64,000 bases of DNA, from the NCBI RefSeq assembly GCF_002934685.1, contig NZ_NKHL01000118.1, forward strand, positions 242,438-306,437. The letters run 5' to 3'. The notes beneath the pieces are model-generated. The model was not told where the DNA came from. It ran no database searches and worked only from the letters and a program-made list of their open reading frames with translations. Each line of letters opens with the position of its first letter. Position 1 is the first letter of the stretch. Below, in pieces: positions 50,955 to 59,516 of this stretch. Both the position numbers and the translations under genes were made by a program. Source of the stretch: Pseudomonas bohemica (GTDB lineage Bacteria > Pseudomonadota > Gammaproteobacteria > Pseudomonadales > Pseudomonadaceae).

Positions 50955-52124
50955 TCAGCCCAGGGCTTGCAGCGGTCGCGTGCCGGTACTGGTCTGAACC
51001 GAAGGCCGCTGATGAACCAGTGGCAGCACTTCCTGGCCGATGCGCAGGGCTTCTTCCAAATGAGGATTGCCTGCGAGGATGAAGGTCGAGAAACCGGCGT
51101 CGCGGTACTCCACAAGGCGCTCGGCGACGTTCTCATGGCTGCCAACCAAGCCGATGGTCGGCCCCGGTTTTGCTTTGCCGAAGCCAGCCCAGAGGTTGGG
51201 ACCGATGATCAAATCTTCAAAGCGCGATGCGTTCTGGTGGTAAGCCGTCTGGCGCGCCGCGCCGACCGAGTCCGAGCCTGCCGCGAAGTGCTTGATGAAG
51301 TTGCTGGTCTTGTCATCAATGCGATCGTACTGGCGGCGCAGCTCGGACCAGGCGGCTTCTTCGGTTTCGCGGGCGAACAGATCGATGCGGATACCGAACC
51401 GCACTTCACGTCCCTGGCGGGCTGCGAGTTCGCGCACACGCTCCATGTGCGGTTTGAGTTTTTCCACCGGCTCGGCCCAGTTCAGGTAGACGTCGGCATG
51501 ACGCGCGGCGACGTCGAGCGCCGGGTCGGAGAACCCTGAAAAATATACGCTGGGCTTGCGCTCGTGCGTCAGGCCGCGGGGCAACGCGCCGTTCTCCAAC
51601 TGATAGACGTCGCCGTCATAGGAGAACGTCTCGTTTTCCCAGAGGCCCTGGATGATGTCGAGGAATTCACCGGTGCGCTTGTAGCGCAGATCGTGAGCGA
51701 GGAAGTCACCGTTGGCACGCTGGGCGGCAGGGTTGCCGCCTGTGATGATGTTCCAGTCCAGTCGGCCGTGACTCAGATTCTGCAGGATCGCCGCCTGCTG
51801 GGCGGCATAGGCGGGCAGCGTCCAGGTGGCCTGGAAGGCGATCAAAAATTTGATGCGGCGGGTTTCGCGTGCCAGCGCTGCCGCAGCGATCCATGGTTCG
51901 GGGCCGGTGGGCAACAAAGCGCCTTCGAAACCGGCCAGCTCCGCGGCCTTCGCCACTTGAGCGATGTAGTCGATGTAGGTGAAGCCGTCGGGCTCGCCGT
52001 TGGGCAACCGGCCGGGGGCAATGTTGCCGGGGCGATGTACAGCGGCACCACGGGTGTTCTTATCGGTTGCCAGGTAGTGGCCGTCACTGCCCAATGGCAG
52101 TCGCCAGAAGAATTCGGTACTCAT
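50955..52124 (-). CDS. LLM-class flavin-dependent monooxygenase, SsuD-like
   Basis: A 389-aa luciferase-like FMNH2-dependent monooxygenase related to alkanesulfonate monooxygenase SsuD. Motifs 'AELAGFEGALLPTG', 'FQATWTLPAYAAQQAAIL' and 'GRLDWNIITGGNPA' are clear. It is a separate transcription unit with its own sigma-54 promoter, divergent from the class II aldolase. Its probable role is oxidative C-S cleavage of the imported sulfonate or sulfone, yielding sulfite or a sulfinate for the DszB-like protein. Confidence 0.9.
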   Translation of the reverse strand: MSTEFFWRLPLGSDGHYLATDKNTRGAAVHRPGNIAPGRLPNGEPDGFTYIDYIAQVAKAAELAGFEGALLPTGPEPWIAAAALARETRRIKFLIAFQATWTLPAYAAQQAAILQNLSHGRLDWNIITGGNPAAQRANGDFLAHDLRYKRTGEFLDIIQGLWENETFSYDGDVYQLENGALPRGLTHERKPSVYFSGFSDPALDVAARHADVYLNWAEPVEKLKPHMERVRELAARQGREVRFGIRIDLFARETEEAAWSELRRQYDRIDDKTSNFIKHFAAGSDSVGAARQTAYHQNASRFEDLIIGPNLWAGFGKAKPGPTIGLVGSHENVAERLVEYRDAGFSTFILAGNPHLEEALRIGQEVLPLVHQRPSVQTSTGTRPLQALG

Positions 52125-52190
52125 GCGTCACTCCAGAGTGTCTGTGAGCCAGCCTCTCGGGGCGAGGATGGCGGTGGTCATGAGCTATTT

Positions 52191-52206
52191 TGCAACCGCT
52201 GTGCCA
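52191..52206 (-). promoter_or_regulatory. Sigma-54 promoter of the SsuD-like gene
   Basis: On the minus strand the sequence is TGGCACAGCGGTTGCA, an almost perfect -24/-12 element with exact GG-N10-GC spacing, about 67 bp before the monooxygenase start. Its -12 half GCGGTTGCA is identical to that of the promoter at 50810. Confidence 0.87.
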
Positions 52207-52277
52207 AGGGGGTCGGAGCCCCTATTCCGGGCGTTGGGCCGGACCTTGCCGTCACGCGATACGGCGATTGCTTCACC

Positions 52278-52296
52278 GGCAGCAGCCGATCAGCAA
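52278..52296. promoter_or_regulatory. Probable shared upstream activator site
   Basis: GGCAGCAGCCGATCAGCAA matches 17 of 19 bases with 50909-50927. It lies about midway between two divergent sigma-54 promoters (72 and 93 bp away). One bound activator could therefore serve both. Confidence 0.62.
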
Positions 52297-52388
52297 CTCA
52301 TGCTTGGTCCGCAGCAGGTTCGCGCCGCGGCCTGCACCGGATTCCGAAATCCGCTTCGAAGCTCAATCAAATCAGTAGGTTATGTGAG

Positions 52389-52404
52389 TGGCACAAGATG
52401 TGCT
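52389..52404 (+). promoter_or_regulatory. Sigma-54 promoter of the class II aldolase gene
   Basis: TGGCACAAGATGTGCT fits the -24/-12 consensus with exact GG-N10-GC spacing; the -12 box is TGTGC rather than TTTGC. It lies 63 bp before the aldolase ATG at 52467. Confidence 0.78.
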
Positions 52405-52466
52405 GAGCCGCTGTCATGCCCGGGCATCTGTCCGGCATTTCAAACCGACTTGATGGAGTGTCTGCC

Positions 52467-53195
52467 ATGTCCCAATTGCTTACTGCTGAACAACAGAGCT
52501 TCCTGGAAGCCGCGCGCAACGATTTTTCGAAAGCTTTTCAGGTCTTGAAAAATTCACGCACGCTGACTGCGAGTCATACCTTTCAGATCTACCTGCGCGT
52601 GCCGCAGACCCGCTTGGTGATCGCCTTGCATGCACCCAGCCCGTGGGCCGATGACGAGCAGATCCGTGCAGTGGTCGCCGATTACGACGGCCAGGTGTAT
52701 TTGAACGAGTCAGTCGACGGGCCGTTGAGCGGCGCGAAGGCGGGCGGCAACGGCAAGCGTTACGCCGCGATCTTTGCCGCTCGTCCCGAGGTCAACGTCG
52801 TCAGTCATGTGCACACGCCATGGCTGGGAGGTTGGGCCAGCGCCCATCGCGTCCTGCCAATCCGCTACGCCGCATCACAGCGCGTTACCCTGGCCCGTGA
52901 GCTGCCGATCTATATCGATCGACGTCAGCCGGAGGCCGAATTCATCGTCCAGACCGTGCAGGCCAACCCGCACATCCCTGCGATCCTTGAGGCCAACGGC
53001 GGGGCAACGTTCTGGGGAACGAGTATTACTCAGGTGTCGAAACTGATTTTGCTGATCGAGGAAGGCGCCTGGTTCCAGGGCCTGGCAGAGGGCCTGGGCG
53101 GCTCGAAAGAGTTTGGCCCGGGTGTGCTGCAGCAGCAATGGTCCATGACCGGTCTTTGGGAGGAAGGTAAAAAGCTGTTGGAAAACGCCGCCTGA
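52467..53195 (+). CDS. Class II aldolase/adducin-family protein
   Basis: A 242-aa protein of the class II aldolase fold ('NVVSHVHTPWLGGW' carries the zinc His residues). It is only distantly related to the aldolase at 12032. The central region is unusual ('SVDGPLSGAKAGGNGKRYAAIFAARPEVN'). The start at 52467 is preferred over 52416 because the latter lies within the promoter leader. It is expressed from a sigma-54 promoter and so belongs to the organosulfur response; the substrate is unknown. Confidence 0.85.
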   Translation: MSQLLTAEQQSFLEAARNDFSKAFQVLKNSRTLTASHTFQIYLRVPQTRLVIALHAPSPWADDEQIRAVVADYDGQVYLNESVDGPLSGAKAGGNGKRYAAIFAARPEVNVVSHVHTPWLGGWASAHRVLPIRYAASQRVTLARELPIYIDRRQPEAEFIVQTVQANPHIPAILEANGGATFWGTSITQVSKLILLIEEGAWFQGLAEGLGGSKEFGPGVLQQQWSMTGLWEEGKKLLENAA

Positions 53196-53214
53196 TACAA
53201 GCAGGCTCGGCACA

Positions 53215-53240
53215 GGCCCGGCTCAACACCGGGCCTTGCC
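53215..53240. terminator. Terminator between convergent genes
   Basis: GGCCCGG and CCGGGCC form a 7-bp stem with a 7-nt loop, followed by a T-rich stretch. It separates the aldolase from the convergent binding-protein gene. Confidence 0.75.
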
Positions 53241-53250
53241 TTTCAATCCG

Positions 53251-54303
53251 CTACCACTGATTTTCCAGCTGCAGATCCTTGAGCCCCTGCTTCACGAAGC
53301 GGTCATCAAGCAAGTCATCGACCTTGACATCATTGCGGATCAGCCGGGATTTGAGGCTGTAGGCAATACCGTCCTGGTAGTGCTGACGCAGGGTGTCATC
53401 GATCAACGGGCTGAAGTGACTGTTCCAGCTCTCTCCTTGCACCTCTCGCTGCAACACACTGACCGGCTGGCCGGACTGCGACAGCAAGTTGATGTACTCG
53501 TCCTTGTGCTGCTCCTCTGCGGCCCATTTCAATGCCTTCAGATAGGCATCGACCACCAGTTGCGTGACCTCCGGGTTTTGCGCGACGAAGTCGCTTGCAC
53601 CGAACAGCTCGGCGCGCATTTTCCAGTCGGCAGGTGCCTGTTTGCTTGACCAGATGATCTTGCCGACCTTCTTGTCTTCCAGCAGGTAGGCATCGCTGAG
53701 GGTGAAGAAACCGTCTACCCGATTGGCGCTCAACGCAGCCGCACCGGCCTGAGGATTGAGGTTGAAGATGCGGAAGTCGTCGAACGCGAGGTGTCGGGAG
53801 TCCAGCAATTTGGCGAACGACAGCTCCCACGGTCGGCCCCGGTGCAGCGCTATGCGCTTGCCTTTGAGGTCGTCAATCGATTGCGCCGTAGAGTCTGGTG
53901 GCACCACCAGATAGACGTTGTTGCCCAATCCGCCCGAGGCAATGAGTTTGGTCGATACCCCGGAGGCATTGAGAATGATGTTTGGCAAATCTCCGTAGAA
54001 CGCGAAGTCGATGCGCTTGTTGGCAAACTCCTCATTGACGAACGTGCCGACTGAAGCGGTTGCAGCCGGCACCCATTGCAGTTCGATACCGCGTTTGGCC
54101 AGTTGCTCCTTGAGCCAGGGGTCTTTGTCCATCAGGTAGGTAGGGCCGTTGAAGGTGACCTTGCCAGCATTGGACCAGGCGACGGTTGCGATCCTCACCG
54201 TGGTCAAAGGCTGGGCTGCGAGCAGGTGCTGGCTGACCAGCAAACCCAGCGCCAGTGAGAGCGGAGCGAGTAAGCGAGCGGGGGTGAAACGAGACAGGTT
54301 CAT
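53251..54303 (-). CDS. SsuA-like periplasmic binding protein
   Basis: A 350-aa binding protein of the sulfonate/nitrate family with a signal peptide ('LSLALGLLVSQHLLAAQ', cleavage near residue 30). Motifs 'NKRIDFAFYGDLPNIILNASG' and 'DLKGKRIALHRGRPWELSF' are typical. It follows a TonB receptor by 47 nt and is probably in its operon. It is the only exported binding protein in this island and so the natural partner of the two-permease ABC transporter at 46156-48554. Confidence 0.9.
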   Translation of the reverse strand: MNLSRFTPARLLAPLSLALGLLVSQHLLAAQPLTTVRIATVAWSNAGKVTFNGPTYLMDKDPWLKEQLAKRGIELQWVPAATASVGTFVNEEFANKRIDFAFYGDLPNIILNASGVSTKLIASGGLGNNVYLVVPPDSTAQSIDDLKGKRIALHRGRPWELSFAKLLDSRHLAFDDFRIFNLNPQAGAAALSANRVDGFFTLSDAYLLEDKKVGKIIWSSKQAPADWKMRAELFGASDFVAQNPEVTQLVVDAYLKALKWAAEEQHKDEYINLLSQSGQPVSVLQREVQGESWNSHFSPLIDDTLRQHYQDGIAYSLKSRLIRNDVKVDDLLDDRFVKQGLKDLQLENQW

Positions 54304-54350
54304 GGATTACGCCTTATCAGAGGGAGCGCCGGTAGCGCTCCCTGGAGGGA

Positions 54351-56561
54351 TCAGAATCGAGTGGTCACCGACACGCCGAACGTGAGCGGGTCGCCGTACA
54401 TCACGCCAGCGCTTTGATAGCCGCCGGGCAAGGTGTGGCTGCGGTATTCCTTGTTGGTGAGGTTATGCACGTAGCTCGTCACCTCAGTCTTGCCCCCTGG
54501 CAATTCATACGTCACACGGGCATTGCCGAGGGTGTAACCACCGGTGCGCATGTTCGCGGTCTGGTCGTTGGTGAAAAAATACTGCCGGGTGCGGGTGTCC
54601 CAGTCGGTGCCCAGGACAACAGCTCCGCCGACGTTGAGCGGGATTCGATAATCGGCGCCCAGCACGGCCGATACTCTCGGGGCGCGCACGAACGAATTGC
54701 CCGAGTAGTCGTTGCTGCCCGAGGTGTAGTCAGTGAACTCGGTGTGCAGCAGGCCAAGGCCGAAGTTGACGTGCAGATTCTCCAACGGTATTGCCTCGAG
54801 CTCGAACTCCCCGCCATAGGCTTCACCTTGCGCGCCATTAGCCAGTCGCGAAACGGTCTGGTTGTTGACCGCCGAGACGACGTTGAGCTGGATATCGGTG
54901 TAGTCGTAGTAAAAGATGCTGGCGTTGGCGTTCAGGCGGCCATCGAACCATTCGGATTTAAGCCCCAGTTCGTATGCCTTGAGAAACTCCGGGCTGACCG
55001 TGGCCACGGTTGCCTGAGTCGTGACACCGGCGTTATAGCCACCGGAGCGAAAGCCTTTGGAATAGCGAAAATACACGCGGGCGTTGTCTGAAATCCGGTA
55101 TTCGGGAGTCAGGTCGTACGTCCAGTCACTCCAGGTGTTGTTCTCGTCCTGAGTGGCTGTCACTGCCAGCGGTGACGTCACGTCAGACGGCCTCCACCAG
55201 TCGCCGCCAGCGAAACTTGCCTGGCCGCTACTTGCCACTCGCCGAAGATCGATGCCCTTGCGTTCCTGAGTCCAGCGCAAGCCGCCGGTGAGGCTGAAGT
55301 CATCGGTGAAGTTGTAAGTCACGCTGCCGAAGACGGCATAGCTTTCGCTCTGTTGGGTGTAGGCAACCTGGTTATAGCTGCGCGAAACATAGGTGTCCTG
55401 TAAGGTCCCGTTGGCTTCTTTAGCGTCCAGGTCTTCATTGAAGTAGTGCAGCCCCGCGACCCAGTTCAGGCGATCAGTGCGGGGAGAGGCCAGGCGGATT
55501 TCCTGAGAAACCTGTCGGCTGTTCGCGTAGCTGTGGCTGCGTTGAAGCTCCAGTGCCGTACCATCGCTGTCGGACTGCGCGTGGCGGTCAAATGATTCGA
55601 TGGCTGAAATAGAGGTCAGCTGAAAGTCGCCAAGTTGCCAGTTAAGCGTCAGGTCGGCGCCTTGTTGCTCGATGTTGGCGGTGTTTTTAGCGTTGTAATA
55701 AACGTCGCCTTGCTTGGGATCGACGTGGTAACCGAACAGGTTGCTGCCGTTTGACAGTAGCCCGTAATTGACTGTGGTGGCGCTGCCGGTGTCATGGTAG
55801 CGGCGACTGTGCAGATTGAGGTTCGCGTCCACGTTGTCTGACAGCGCTGCCATGAACTGCAGACGAATCGCGTCGTCTTCCAGTGCGCCCCGGTCGTTGC
55901 CGTCCGCTTTATTTTCGCTGTAACCGTCATTGCCCTGCTGGCGGAACGAAATGCGCGCTGCCAGTTTGTCGTCCACCAGCGCGCCGCCCAAGGCTCCTTC
56001 CACGGCATGGCTGTTGTAGTTGCCCGCGTCCAGTTTCAGATAGCCGTCTTCCTTGAAGGACGGTTTTCGGGAAATGAAGTTGATCGCGCCTCCCGTTGTG
56101 TTCTTGCCCCATAAGGTGCCTTGCGGGCCGCGCAGTACTTCAACCCGGTCCAGGTCAAACAAGGGGAAACCCGTGGCGCTGATGTTGGAGATGTACACAT
56201 CGTCCATATAGATGCCGACCGGACTGACGGTATTGGCGCCCTGATCGCCAGTGCCCAGTCCCCGAATCCACCAGCGTGGTCGGCCATGACCGTCCACCGT
56301 GCCGGCCGAAGTATTGGGTATGTAGCGGGTAACTTCATTGGCCGAATTGAGTGATGCCTGGCGAACCTTGTCGCCGCTGAGTACGGCGATTGAAGAGGGT
56401 ACTTCCTGAACGGTTTCCTCACGTTTCTGCGCGGTGACCGTGACTTTTTCTAGGGTGGAATCTGCGGTCTCGACTGGCGACTCGTCGGCCAGCGCTGTAT
56501 TCAGATACAGGCTTCCCAGACTTAAAGCGACAGCAATCGATAACGTATTGCGAATGAACAT
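54351..56561 (-). CDS. TonB-dependent outer-membrane receptor
   Basis: A receptor of about 736 aa with signal peptide ('LSIAVALSLGSLYLNTALA'). The TonB box region is 'LEKVTVTAQKREE', followed by the plug ('SSIAVLSGDK' to 'VEVLRGPQGTLWGKNTTGGAINFISRKP') and a 22-strand barrel ending in the expected aromatic residue ('GVSVTTRF'). The ATG at 56561 has GGGGATGG upstream; three nearby ATGs are alternatives. It resembles receptors for small organic molecules rather than classical siderophore receptors. It is likely to import the organosulfur substrate, as the receptor SftP does for sulfate esters. Confidence 0.88.
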   Translation of the reverse strand: MFIRNTLSIAVALSLGSLYLNTALADESPVETADSTLEKVTVTAQKREETVQEVPSSIAVLSGDKVRQASLNSANEVTRYIPNTSAGTVDGHGRPRWWIRGLGTGDQGANTVSPVGIYMDDVYISNISATGFPLFDLDRVEVLRGPQGTLWGKNTTGGAINFISRKPSFKEDGYLKLDAGNYNSHAVEGALGGALVDDKLAARISFRQQGNDGYSENKADGNDRGALEDDAIRLQFMAALSDNVDANLNLHSRRYHDTGSATTVNYGLLSNGSNLFGYHVDPKQGDVYYNAKNTANIEQQGADLTLNWQLGDFQLTSISAIESFDRHAQSDSDGTALELQRSHSYANSRQVSQEIRLASPRTDRLNWVAGLHYFNEDLDAKEANGTLQDTYVSRSYNQVAYTQQSESYAVFGSVTYNFTDDFSLTGGLRWTQERKGIDLRRVASSGQASFAGGDWWRPSDVTSPLAVTATQDENNTWSDWTYDLTPEYRISDNARVYFRYSKGFRSGGYNAGVTTQATVATVSPEFLKAYELGLKSEWFDGRLNANASIFYYDYTDIQLNVVSAVNNQTVSRLANGAQGEAYGGEFELEAIPLENLHVNFGLGLLHTEFTDYTSGSNDYSGNSFVRAPRVSAVLGADYRIPLNVGGAVVLGTDWDTRTRQYFFTNDQTANMRTGGYTLGNARVTYELPGGKTEVTSYVHNLTNKEYRSHTLPGGYQSAGVMYGDPLTFGVSVTTRF

Positions 56562-56639
56562 AACCATCCCCATGGCGGCTGAATTCACACTCGAAGCGAG
56601 TGAGTTTCGGGCTTGTGAGTCGCCCGTCAGGGGGTGTAT

Positions 56640-56655
56640 CGCAACAACCGTACCT
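56640..56655 (-). promoter_or_regulatory. Possible sigma-54 promoter of the TonB receptor gene
   Basis: On the minus strand AGGTACGGTTGTTGCG keeps the GG-N10-GC spacing and the ACG and TTGC parts of the consensus but deviates at two -24 positions. It lies 79 bp before the receptor start. An activator-like palindrome lies 120-140 bp further upstream. This is weaker evidence than for the other four promoters. Confidence 0.5.
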
Positions 56656-56776
56656 AAAACGTCCAACTGGAAAAATTAGATAACTGTATGAAATATAAGA
56701 ACTAAATTTTCAAGGTGCCGATCTTGAAGCAAATGTCATTGCTGCGCGTTTGCTGGCTACTAAGCACCTGCTGGAA

Positions 56777-56798
56777 GGGTGCTGCACTGGCAGCACCC
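56777..56798. promoter_or_regulatory. TGCTG/CAGCA palindrome upstream of the TonB receptor
   Basis: A perfect 9-4-9 palindrome: GGGTGCTGC, spacer ACTG, GCAGCACCC. The core TGCTGC-N4-GCAGCA is shared with 50899-50916. It also lies directly after the MFS gene stop, so a terminator role is possible, but no T run follows on the minus strand. Confidence 0.55.
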
Positions 56799-56806
56799 CA
56801 AGGCGA

Positions 56807-58006
56807 TCAGCCATGGGCCGCAGCTGCTTGGCCGGCTTGACCAGAACGCTCGGAGGTCAGTGGCAAGAGGAACAGCGGCAGCAGATTGGCGATCACCAGC
56901 ACGATGAAGAACGGTGCCCGCGAGGTTAGGGCAAATAGTGGATACAGAAGCACCGGACCGAGAAACATCGACAGGTACAGCGCTTGTTCGGCGATGCCAC
57001 CGGCGCCCATCAAGTCGCCGTTGCGGGTCATTTTCGGAATGCTGGTGAAAACCCACGCCACCACGAAGCTGCTGAAGAAGCCCTGGGCAATTTTCGCTGC
57101 AATCGCCACTTCGGTACTCACACCCGGTATGAACACGAGAACTTCCAGTGCCACCCCGATCACCGCCCCCGCGACTACGCTTAACGGGCCGATGACGCGC
57201 AGGTTGAGGACAAAACCGGCAAGCAGGCCGGCTGCGACACTGGACAGGATGCCGACCGTCGAAATCACGCCGATGGTCGCCGGCGCTACCTGCAGGACAC
57301 CGATCAGGTAAGCGGGTGTGATAGTGATCAGGCCCAGCGAAACCGTCAAAGGCGCGCCGACCGCGGCCGCCAGCCTCAGCGCCTGCGGATCGGTGTATAG
57401 GCTGAAGACCTTCGACAAGGGTTTGCGCTCGGCGCGGTTGGCCAAATTTATCGACGGCAGCAGCGGTGTCAGCAGCAACAGCAACAGCAGGATGACGGCG
57501 TGCCCGCTGAACGCCAGGCGCCACTGGCTGTGATCGCCGCCGATGTATGGGGAAACGGCGAAAATCGCAATTGCGCCGCCCAGTGGCGACGCCACCGACC
57601 AGAACGCCAGCGCACTGGTGCGGCGTTTCCCTTCGGTTGTATGGATCAACAGGGCCAGGGCCGCCAATACCACGCTGATGTAACCAGCACCTTCAATGAC
57701 GCGCAGCGCCAGCAGGGCGGTGAAGTCAGTGGAGCGACTGGCCAGGTAGCTACACAGAGCAGCGATGATCAGCCCGCCGATGATTGCCTTTCGCTCGCCG
57801 ACCCGGGCGACGCCCCAGTTCACCAGGGGCGAGGCGAGGGCGGCCACGACCGCCACCGCCGAGACCACCCAGCTGGCGTGCGAAGGACTGACGGAATAGG
57901 CATTGGCGATGTCGCCAATCAACAGGATTGTTTTGCTGTGGCACGCCGCGATGATCACGGCGAACGCAAGGGTGAGCAGTATCGAGGGCCAGCTACCAGC
58001 ACGCAT
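56807..58006 (-). CDS. MFS transporter
   Basis: A 399-aa major facilitator with about 12 membrane helices. The motif A-like loop 'GVARVGERKAIIGGL' between helices 2 and 3 supports the family. Substrate and direction are unknown. It lies downstream of the aldehyde dehydrogenase gene and may export a desulfurised product or import the carbon skeleton. Confidence 0.88.
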   Translation of the reverse strand: MRAGSWPSILLTLAFAVIIAACHSKTILLIGDIANAYSVSPSHASWVVSAVAVVAALASPLVNWGVARVGERKAIIGGLIIAALCSYLASRSTDFTALLALRVIEGAGYISVVLAALALLIHTTEGKRRTSALAFWSVASPLGGAIAIFAVSPYIGGDHSQWRLAFSGHAVILLLLLLLTPLLPSINLANRAERKPLSKVFSLYTDPQALRLAAAVGAPLTVSLGLITITPAYLIGVLQVAPATIGVISTVGILSSVAAGLLAGFVLNLRVIGPLSVVAGAVIGVALEVLVFIPGVSTEVAIAAKIAQGFFSSFVVAWVFTSIPKMTRNGDLMGAGGIAEQALYLSMFLGPVLLYPLFALTSRAPFFIVLVIANLLPLFLLPLTSERSGQAGQAAAAHG

Positions 58007-58088
58007 GTAGAGCTCCTTTGCAGGTCGATCTTTCTGAGGATCAACCCTGGATGAACGTCGGACTGAATCGACGGGACGTCAGGCACCC

Positions 58089-59504
58089 TCAGGCGCCAGG
58101 ACGAGCAATGTTTAGGACTTGCAACTCACTGAAGGCGTCGTAGCCGCGCTCGCCACCTTCGTAGCCAATGCCACTCCACTTGACTCCGCCTTTGGGCGCA
58201 CCAGGGTGAATGTCCAGGTGTTGGTTGACCCAGGCCAGGCCTGCATCCAATCGGCGTGCCACGGCCTCGCCGCGCGCCAGGTCGGACGTCCATACCGACG
58301 CACCCAGCCCATAAGGGCTGGCGTTGGCCTGGCGTACGGCATCATCGATATCGGTGAACGCAATGACAGGAAGCACCGGGCCGAACTGCTCCTCATCGAC
58401 CAGAGCCGTTCCCGCACCGATACCGCTGATGATGGTCGGCAGGTAAAAGTACCCCGGACGGTCGGGCTGCTCGCCGCCTGTGTGGACTACTGCTCCATGT
58501 GCCCGAGCATCGGCGACCAGTGCCTTGACCCGGTCCAGTTGCGCCTGATTAGTCAATGGGCCCAGTTCTGACTGGGGGTCGAGCCCGCTGCCAAGGCGGG
58601 TTCTGGCGGCACGTTCGACCAGCGCATCGATCACCGGCGCGAACAGGCTTTGATGGACATACAGCCGCTTGATCGCGAAGCACACCTGACCACTGTTCCA
58701 GAACGCTCCCCAAAACAGCGACTCGGCAATGGCCTTGGGGTCGGCGTCGTCAAGAACCAGGGCAGCGTCGTTGCCGCCCAGTTCCAGGGTCAGACGTTTG
58801 AGGTCATCGGCGGAGCCGGCATACAGGCGCTTGCCTGTGGCCACGCTGCCGGTGAAGGTCACGTGACGCACCTGCGGGTGACGGGCCAGGTGTTCGCCGA
58901 CCTGGCCATCTCCAGCAATGATGTTGAGCACGCCGGCCGGAAACACATCCTTGAGCAGTTGACCCAGCAATAACGCCGACAGCGGCGTGTACTCCGACGG
59001 CTTGGCCACCAACGTGTTGCCTGCATGCAGGGCAGGGGCAATTTTCAGCACCAGCAGGATGATCGGCACGTTCCATGGCGCAATGGCTGCCACCACGCCC
59101 AACGGCCGACGCTCGATACGCACCAACCGCTGCGCATCGTCGCGCAGTACCTGTGGGGCAGGGGGCGTGAAGTTGGCATAGTGCTCCAGCGTCGCGGCAG
59201 CGCCTGCGACCTCGCCCAAGGCAAAATGCAACGGCCGACCTTGTTCGCGGCTGATCAGCTCGGCGATCGCCTGAGTGTTTTCGCGCACAACGGCTGCCGC
59301 CTGCGCCAGGGCCTGGCGCCTGGCGTCAGGGTCCTGCGCCCAAGGTTCGAAGGCTGCCTGGGCTGCATCGACTGCAGCGTCGATCTGTGCGCGGCTCGCC
59401 CTGGCGCTGTGACCGATGCTTTGTTCGGTGGCTGGGTCGAACACCTCGTCGTATTGCTCGGCAGGTTGCAGGGTTCCATCAATCAGTAGGTTGTAATGGC
59501 TCAT
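58089..59504 (-). CDS. NAD(P)-dependent aldehyde dehydrogenase
   Basis: A 471-aa aldehyde dehydrogenase. The catalytic Glu lies in 'LTLELGGNDAALV' (near 238) and the catalytic Cys in 'FWNSGQVCFAIKRLYV' (near 274). Cofactor motifs 'IAPWNVPIILLVLKIAPAL' and 'TFTGSVATGK' are intact. It starts 12 nt after the GMC oxidoreductase, and the two form an alcohol-to-aldehyde-to-acid pair. Confidence 0.93.
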   Translation of the reverse strand: MSHYNLLIDGTLQPAEQYDEVFDPATEQSIGHSARASRAQIDAAVDAAQAAFEPWAQDPDARRQALAQAAAVVRENTQAIAELISREQGRPLHFALGEVAGAAATLEHYANFTPPAPQVLRDDAQRLVRIERRPLGVVAAIAPWNVPIILLVLKIAPALHAGNTLVAKPSEYTPLSALLLGQLLKDVFPAGVLNIIAGDGQVGEHLARHPQVRHVTFTGSVATGKRLYAGSADDLKRLTLELGGNDAALVLDDADPKAIAESLFWGAFWNSGQVCFAIKRLYVHQSLFAPVIDALVERAARTRLGSGLDPQSELGPLTNQAQLDRVKALVADARAHGAVVHTGGEQPDRPGYFYLPTIISGIGAGTALVDEEQFGPVLPVIAFTDIDDAVRQANASPYGLGASVWTSDLARGEAVARRLDAGLAWVNQHLDIHPGAPKGGVKWSGIGYEGGERGYDAFSELQVLNIARPGA

Positions 59505-59516
59505 GTGGGCAGTTCC

